A DNA stretch of 64,000 nt from Acanthornis magna. Taxonomy: Eukaryota; Chordata; Aves; Passeriformes; Acanthizidae. A program made the translations under genes and the position numbers. The notes below the pieces were generated by a model, which was given only the letters and a program-made list of their open reading frames with translations, did not search any database and had not been told where the DNA came from. The stretch is from assembly GCA_036785705.1 (NCBI GenBank), contig JAWUZG010000333.1:248001-312000 (forward strand). The letters run 5' to 3'. Positions 59,701 to 64,000 of the stretch are shown here, piece by piece; positions within the stretch are counted from its first letter, which is position 1, and the number at the start of each line of letters is the position of its first letter.

Positions 59701-62509
59701 TAAAGCCCAGATGCTGTAGATTTCTATTGGGATTACAGTAGAAAGCAGAAATTTTGAAGGAGAGCTATAGGGATGTTCCTTACCCTTGATAGGGAAAGTT
59801 TTTCTGCAGATATAGATTATCATGCAAACAGAAATGACTCTTTTCTTTTTTACGTCAGTGGATATTGGCATTGTTAGTGTGAAAAACATGTATGTATAAA
59901 AACCTGGAAGCTGGAAACCTTCCTTTGTGCATAAATAAATGTTTTTTTAGTAATAAATTAATTACAGCCTGTTTACTGAAGCACATTCTTATATCTTGTA
60001 GCCTCACTCAGCTATGTCAGATATTTCTATGAAGAGTTAACCATTTGATCAATTAATGGCTTCAAAAAGCAAACCAAGAAGAACACCTACAGTTTTTGTG
60101 TTGTTTTCCCCTTTCCCAGCTCAGTAAAAACAACTTTTCCTGATTTCCTGAGGTTGGCAAAGGCTTTTCAACAGCTCTCTCTAAATCATTGAGAGTATTA
60201 TATTTCAGCTTCCTGGAGGAAAATGAGCATGGTCTGAGTCAAGGCAGTAGTTTTAAGTGGTCCTCAGGGGCATAGCATCAAATTGCACTGTTGGTGCAAT
60301 TTTTCTGTCATCATATGAAGGCAGCAGCTGTTGCATCAATGGAATTTTTGGATTAGGAAATTCTTGAGGCCAAATCCTGCCCTTGTTTCTATGGCCAGCT
60401 TGAAGCAGAACTTGTCCAGTGTGCAGGAGTGAAGACCAAGGCATGAAGTGCTATGAAAAGTCAGGTCTGGGAAGGCTGTGAAGCCAAACCATGTGTACAT
60501 GATTGCTTGTGTTGAGTAGGAGCAGATGCAGAAGTGCCAGTCAGCTTTTTGTTGGAGAAGAGTAAAATTTGAAGTCTTGGTTCTTCCTTAAAGAAGTTCA
60601 CCCTGGGCCAGAATTATTATTACAAGCAGCATGTAAGTAACAGACCTGTGTCAACAGTGGAGCTGGATCTCCTGGAAATTACATTTGTTCCCAAAGCTCA
60701 CTTTAGTTGGAGAAGCTTTTCTTAGCAGCTTTTTTTCCCCCTCCAACTAGTTTGCAAGTTCAGATTTTCCAGGTTCTTGAAGACTCAAGAAGTGCTTATC
60801 ACTTGCTGTCAGCAGGATGGCAGACCTGTGTGTCTGTGTCCCCCAGAGCCTTCACTGGCACTCGCTGGCTTTTTTTGGGTTTCCCAGGACTTCACTCATG
60901 CAGGAGTGGGCACTGGTGTCACATTGTGACCGTGGACAGTGTAAAGCCTTGGGAAGCTGTTTGTCCATGTTTGGTGTCGGGGACAGAGCTGTCCCAGGGC
61001 AGCAAGGCTGAGCTCCTCAGAGCACATTTCTATTTCTCGTGCTAAAATGTGTTTCTGAATACTAATTATCATTTACAACTATTTTAATGTCTGCTTAAGA
61101 ACTTAGCTCAAGGGGAGAAAAAAAAATTATGGTAATAGTTTCAAAAGACCACAAAGGCCACATTTTTTAGCAAAGCATTTTGCTTGCTTTACATTAAACA
61201 TGCCCTCAAGTTCCATATTTATTTTTAATATATTACTCCTACATCTTCTCTTCCCCCATAGTGATTTTCCCTTGCTGAATAAGAGCCACTCCGCTTTCCT
61301 TATCCCAAACAGAGCTGTCAATCTTAAAGTTTAAATTGGCATCATCCTTTCCCAGCCCCAGCTGCCCTTGACTTTCTTCAAGTTTTTGTCAGTATGATCT
61401 AAGTATAGTGCACTTGTACCCATATATTTTAAAATATATACTGGGTTTGTTTCTTTTAGGTAGTACCCAGTCTATCACAATGGTCAAAATTGTTTCTGGC
61501 ATCCATGGAGATAATTATAATATGTCATAATGTTGTGAATAGTGTATTGTATTAATATCCTTACATCACATGGAGAATTCAAGATATGAAAAATTGTTCC
61601 AGATAGTCAGGAATCTAAAGATTGTTTTTCTATACTCTTTAGCATGATTGATTAACAAACTTAGCTTAGACGAGAAATATCCCTATGAAGCTTTTCTGGA
61701 TTTATTTTGACTGCAAATGAGACCTGTTTCAAATTTTGAGCTGAGATGAAATGCATTTAACAAGGGTTATGGTATGATCAGTGGCAAAGCTATTAGAGAG
61801 AATTTCTTGCTATTTTTAAGGCCACACTGTTCCTTCTTCCTTCATCCCAGTGATTTTTATTTATTTTTTCTTCTTCCCCAAATATCTTTTTTTGTTTTGA
61901 CAGGTTTTCTTGTTCAAATTTGTATTTTATTTTAAATCTTCAAAGCAAAAGACATCATTGCCATGGTGGATTGTAATACATGATATTTCTAACTGAACTT
62001 TTGGTCCACTTGTGAAAGTTCTCTGTTATGGAAGCTGCCAAGACCCCAGTGTGAATGCAGCATGGGTCTATGTATTTAGAATTTGGACATCATGTATATG
62101 TAGTAAAAGCCTGAATTTTGATATGGTATGGATTATGTATTAAAAAGAAATTGGCATATTCAAACACATTTTATGATTTAAGGGATAAATAACATGTATT
62201 TGGTATAACAGTATCAAAGATGCTCTATGCCAAAGAGTATTCAGACAATTTCCTGCAAAAGTTGGAGTTTGAATGAATAAGCTGTTAACTTTATTACCTT
62301 CAAGCCTTTGTATCTCTAAGTACCACAATATCAGAGTTTCTGCCATAAAAATATGCAGTGTCTGACTGCAATACATATTGCGAACTGTTTAGTTGTAATA
62401 TTTTGTTAATGAAACAGGGGTTTTTCCTGTATTTAGCTCCTGTTTGATAGTTCTATTTCAAAGAACACTAAACTCAAGAATTTATCTAATTTTATGCACT
62501 CCCAATAAA
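56706..62509. other. Unique non-coding DNA
   Basis: No exon or transposon recognised. A 91-codon + frame at 57714-57989, rich in Lys/Glu/Ser, shows no domain. The interval 58230-58420 is motif-rich (a POU octamer ATGCAAAT at 58286-58293, TTGCATATAATTGCAT-type AT cores, TTATTGTGG) and is a candidate conserved element. A 9-bp hairpin lies at 60280-60302. A GC-richer stretch at about 60810-61020 carries a 112-codon frame of no recognisable type. Confidence 0.5.
60280..60302. repeat. Perfect 9-bp inverted repeat
   Basis: AAATTGCAC, a 5-nt TGTTG loop, then GTGCAATTT. The stem is exact. ATTGCAC is also the seed word of the miR-25/32/92/363 family, but the 5-nt loop and 23-nt span are far too small for a miRNA precursor. 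Confidence 0.8.
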
Positions 62510-62570
62510 GGAAGTTGGACTGGATGACATCTAGAGGCTCCTTCTAACCAATATTTCTATCACTGTTTGA
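62510..62570 (+). mobile_element. CR1 LINE 3' tail, very short
   Basis: GGAAGTTGGACTGGATGACA, TCTAGAGGCTCCTTCTAACC and a TTTCTATCACTGTTTGAT terminus correspond to the last 60 bp of a CR1 element. The end is mutated from the usual TATGATTCTATGAT. Only the tail was inserted, as is common for CR1. Confidence 0.82.
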
Positions 62571-63204
62571 TTATTAAAGATACCACTATTAAGTACTTGC
62601 AGCCTTGCAATTGTCACCTTTGACAGAGAGAGAGTAACAGATGCTTATAGTTTAATTTTATTCTTTTAAGAAGGAAAGTTTTTTAGAAGAAAAATGAAGC
62701 CAAGACACAGCAATGTCAAATGCAGTAATGGCCCTACCCTTACCCAACTCTCAGTGAGCATGTAAAGGCCTTAGTGGAGTTTGCTAGTTAACTCATTTAA
62801 GTTGTGAAATTCTTTGTAATATAAGCAATATTGGTTTGTGGTTCCTGTGAAGTTTAGTCTGAAAGGGAATACGCTGGAGACTGTACCTCATAAAGAGCTT
62901 GTATCCCGTGTTACAGATGCTCATCTTAGGTGGGACAGAAGCAATTCTGAGAGTCAGAACAAGCAAGTTTTAGTTTTGGCCATTTTCCCTTCACCTTGGG
63001 GGCAGTGCAGTTCAAGTCATAAAGTGCTTTTGCTGAGACTGAGCTTTCCAGTTGCATATCAGTGTTCCAGCTGGAGTTCTTATTTTTTTTCCTGAATCCT
63101 TGGGTTCACTCCATTTTTTCATTTAACTCTGGTAATCAAAAAAGGAATGATCATCAAGCCACCTAAATTATATCCACACTCCTGTGTAGTTTATTGCGCT
63201 GTTA
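62571..63204. other. Unique non-coding DNA
   Basis: No gene or repeat recognised. An 85-codon + frame at 62838-63095 has no domain. Confidence 0.55.
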
Positions 63205-63280
63205 AGTAACTCTTTGTTTGTTTGATTTGTTTTACAGGTAAGTAGCACTTAGAACTGGATAGTCAACAATTTATGTAAGT
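63205..63280 (+). other. Recursive-splice-like site with RS-exon geometry
   Basis: A branch-point-like AGTAAC (63206-63210 region) is followed by a 27-nt T-rich tract with no internal AG, then TTTTACAG ending at 63237. This is joined directly to GTAAGT at 63238-63243: a complete acceptor fused to a complete donor with zero exon between. A second donor, GTAAGT, lies at 63275-63280. The 37 nt between (63238-63274) contain an in-frame stop (GTA AGT AGC ACT TAG). This is the layout described for vertebrate recursive splice sites in very long introns. If used, the host gene is on the + strand and the intron continues past both ends of the window. The second donor has TAT instead of CAG before it. 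Confidence 0.45.
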
Positions 63281-63817
63281 ATATTTTGTAATTAGCAAAA
63301 CTAAAATTAAACTCCTGTTTTGTTCTTTAAAGGGAATAGACAAAGTAGGGGGTTAATCATACAATAGCATTTGTTTCAGATGCTAATCAGAATGTTTGAA
63401 GATGTCATTGGGTTTATATTTTTCTCCTTGAAGTGTTATTCATCTGTTAGAGGAAGAAATAAATACAAATACTCTTGGCAATATTTCAAGGAAGTTGAGC
63501 AAACAATATTTACTTTAAACACAGTAAACAAATGAAGGTTTATTTTTTATTCTCAACTCCTTTCAGTTATCGTAATCTTGGAAGTTGTTTTAACTAAATT
63601 AAAATCTCACACACAAATGCAGTGTGTAAACTTTAGTGTCCCTATAACTTTTTCTGCCACAGGATAACTAAGGCTCTAATGCTTATCCAGTCTTTGGCTT
63701 GATGAAAATACTATTAACACTGAGTTCTTATTTATGCAGTATAATGAACAGATCTTAGATCTTGCTTCCTAAAATATGCCTGTGTCAGTTCCCTTCCCCT
63801 TCAGCTGGGGAAATAAT
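63281..63817. other. Unique non-coding DNA
   Basis: AT-rich sequence with no gene or repeat recognised. Confidence 0.55.
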
Positions 63818-63875
63818 CACAGAATAGTTGCAAGGGACCTCTGGAGACCATGTAGTCCAAGCCAATAGTGGTGAA
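63818..63875 (-). mobile_element. CR1 LINE 3' end, antisense, short
   Basis: ATCACAGAATAGTTGCAAGG, GACCTCTGGAGACCATGTAG and TCCAAGCC are the reverse complement of the CR1 terminus. The match fades after about 60 bp, so this is a tail-only copy or the rest is too diverged to see. The remaining 125 bp to the window edge show nothing further. Confidence 0.8.
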
Positions 63876-64000
63876 GTGACCCTAATAGTAGCAATAGTGT
63901 GAAAAGATATCCTCAGCCACTCTCAGGGCTCTGACAAGGCTTGCCATCCTCTGTGGGTGCACAGGTGTTATAAAATAAATCCAGTTTTTCTGGTGTATAT

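Overview
This window looks like avian nuclear DNA, most likely a songbird. It is AT-rich and single-copy in character. Every interspersed repeat I can recognise is a CR1-type LINE fragment: the 3' tail ending in a short TGATTCT-like motif, its reverse complement, the 3' end of the reverse-transcriptase ORF, or an internal ORF2 piece. I see no Alu, L1 or tRNA-SINE signature, no CpG-island promoter, no rRNA, tRNA or snRNA gene, no CRISPR array and no bacterial-style gene organisation.

I find no convincing protein-coding exon in 64 kb. The longest open frames (184-187 codons at 3784-4347 and 18193-18747) have no recognisable domain and no codon or splice support. Several others are frame shadows of simple repeats or of CR1. 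The window is best read as the inside of a very long intron or a gene desert. Three splice-type signals, all on the + strand, favour a long intron of a gene read left to right: a microexon-like site at 11154-11187, a symmetric 105-nt exon-like unit at 28376-28480, and a recursive-splice-like junction at 63237/63238 followed by a second donor 37 nt later. This is inference; no host gene can be named.

Layout. 1-6.3 kb: unique DNA. 6.3-6.9 kb: very old CR1 ORF2 remnant. 6.9-18.5 kb: unique DNA with the microexon-like site. 18.56-19.54 kb: CR1 tail fragment, then a 660-bp CR1 3' end. 21.54-21.72 kb: (GGAA)n microsatellite broken at intervals by TGGTGC. 21.7-34.7 kb: unique DNA with small repeats. 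34.70-35.28 kb: three-piece CR1 composite. 35.3-52.5 kb: mostly unique DNA with a perfect 13-bp GC-rich hairpin at 45.85 kb. 52.57-53.2 kb: old CR1/L3-like remnant, then a GC-rich hairpin-bearing block. 54.67-54.99 kb: apparently perfect 157-bp tandem duplication. 55.98-56.71 kb: two CR1 pieces in opposite orientation. 56.7-64 kb: unique DNA, two short CR1 tails and the recursive-splice-like site.

There is no operon or pathway to describe. The content of interest is non-coding: splice-signal geometry, recent tandem duplications, hairpins and the fossil record of CR1 insertion. All calls were made by eye. CR1 boundaries are approximate and the proposed conserved elements are guesses from motif texture.
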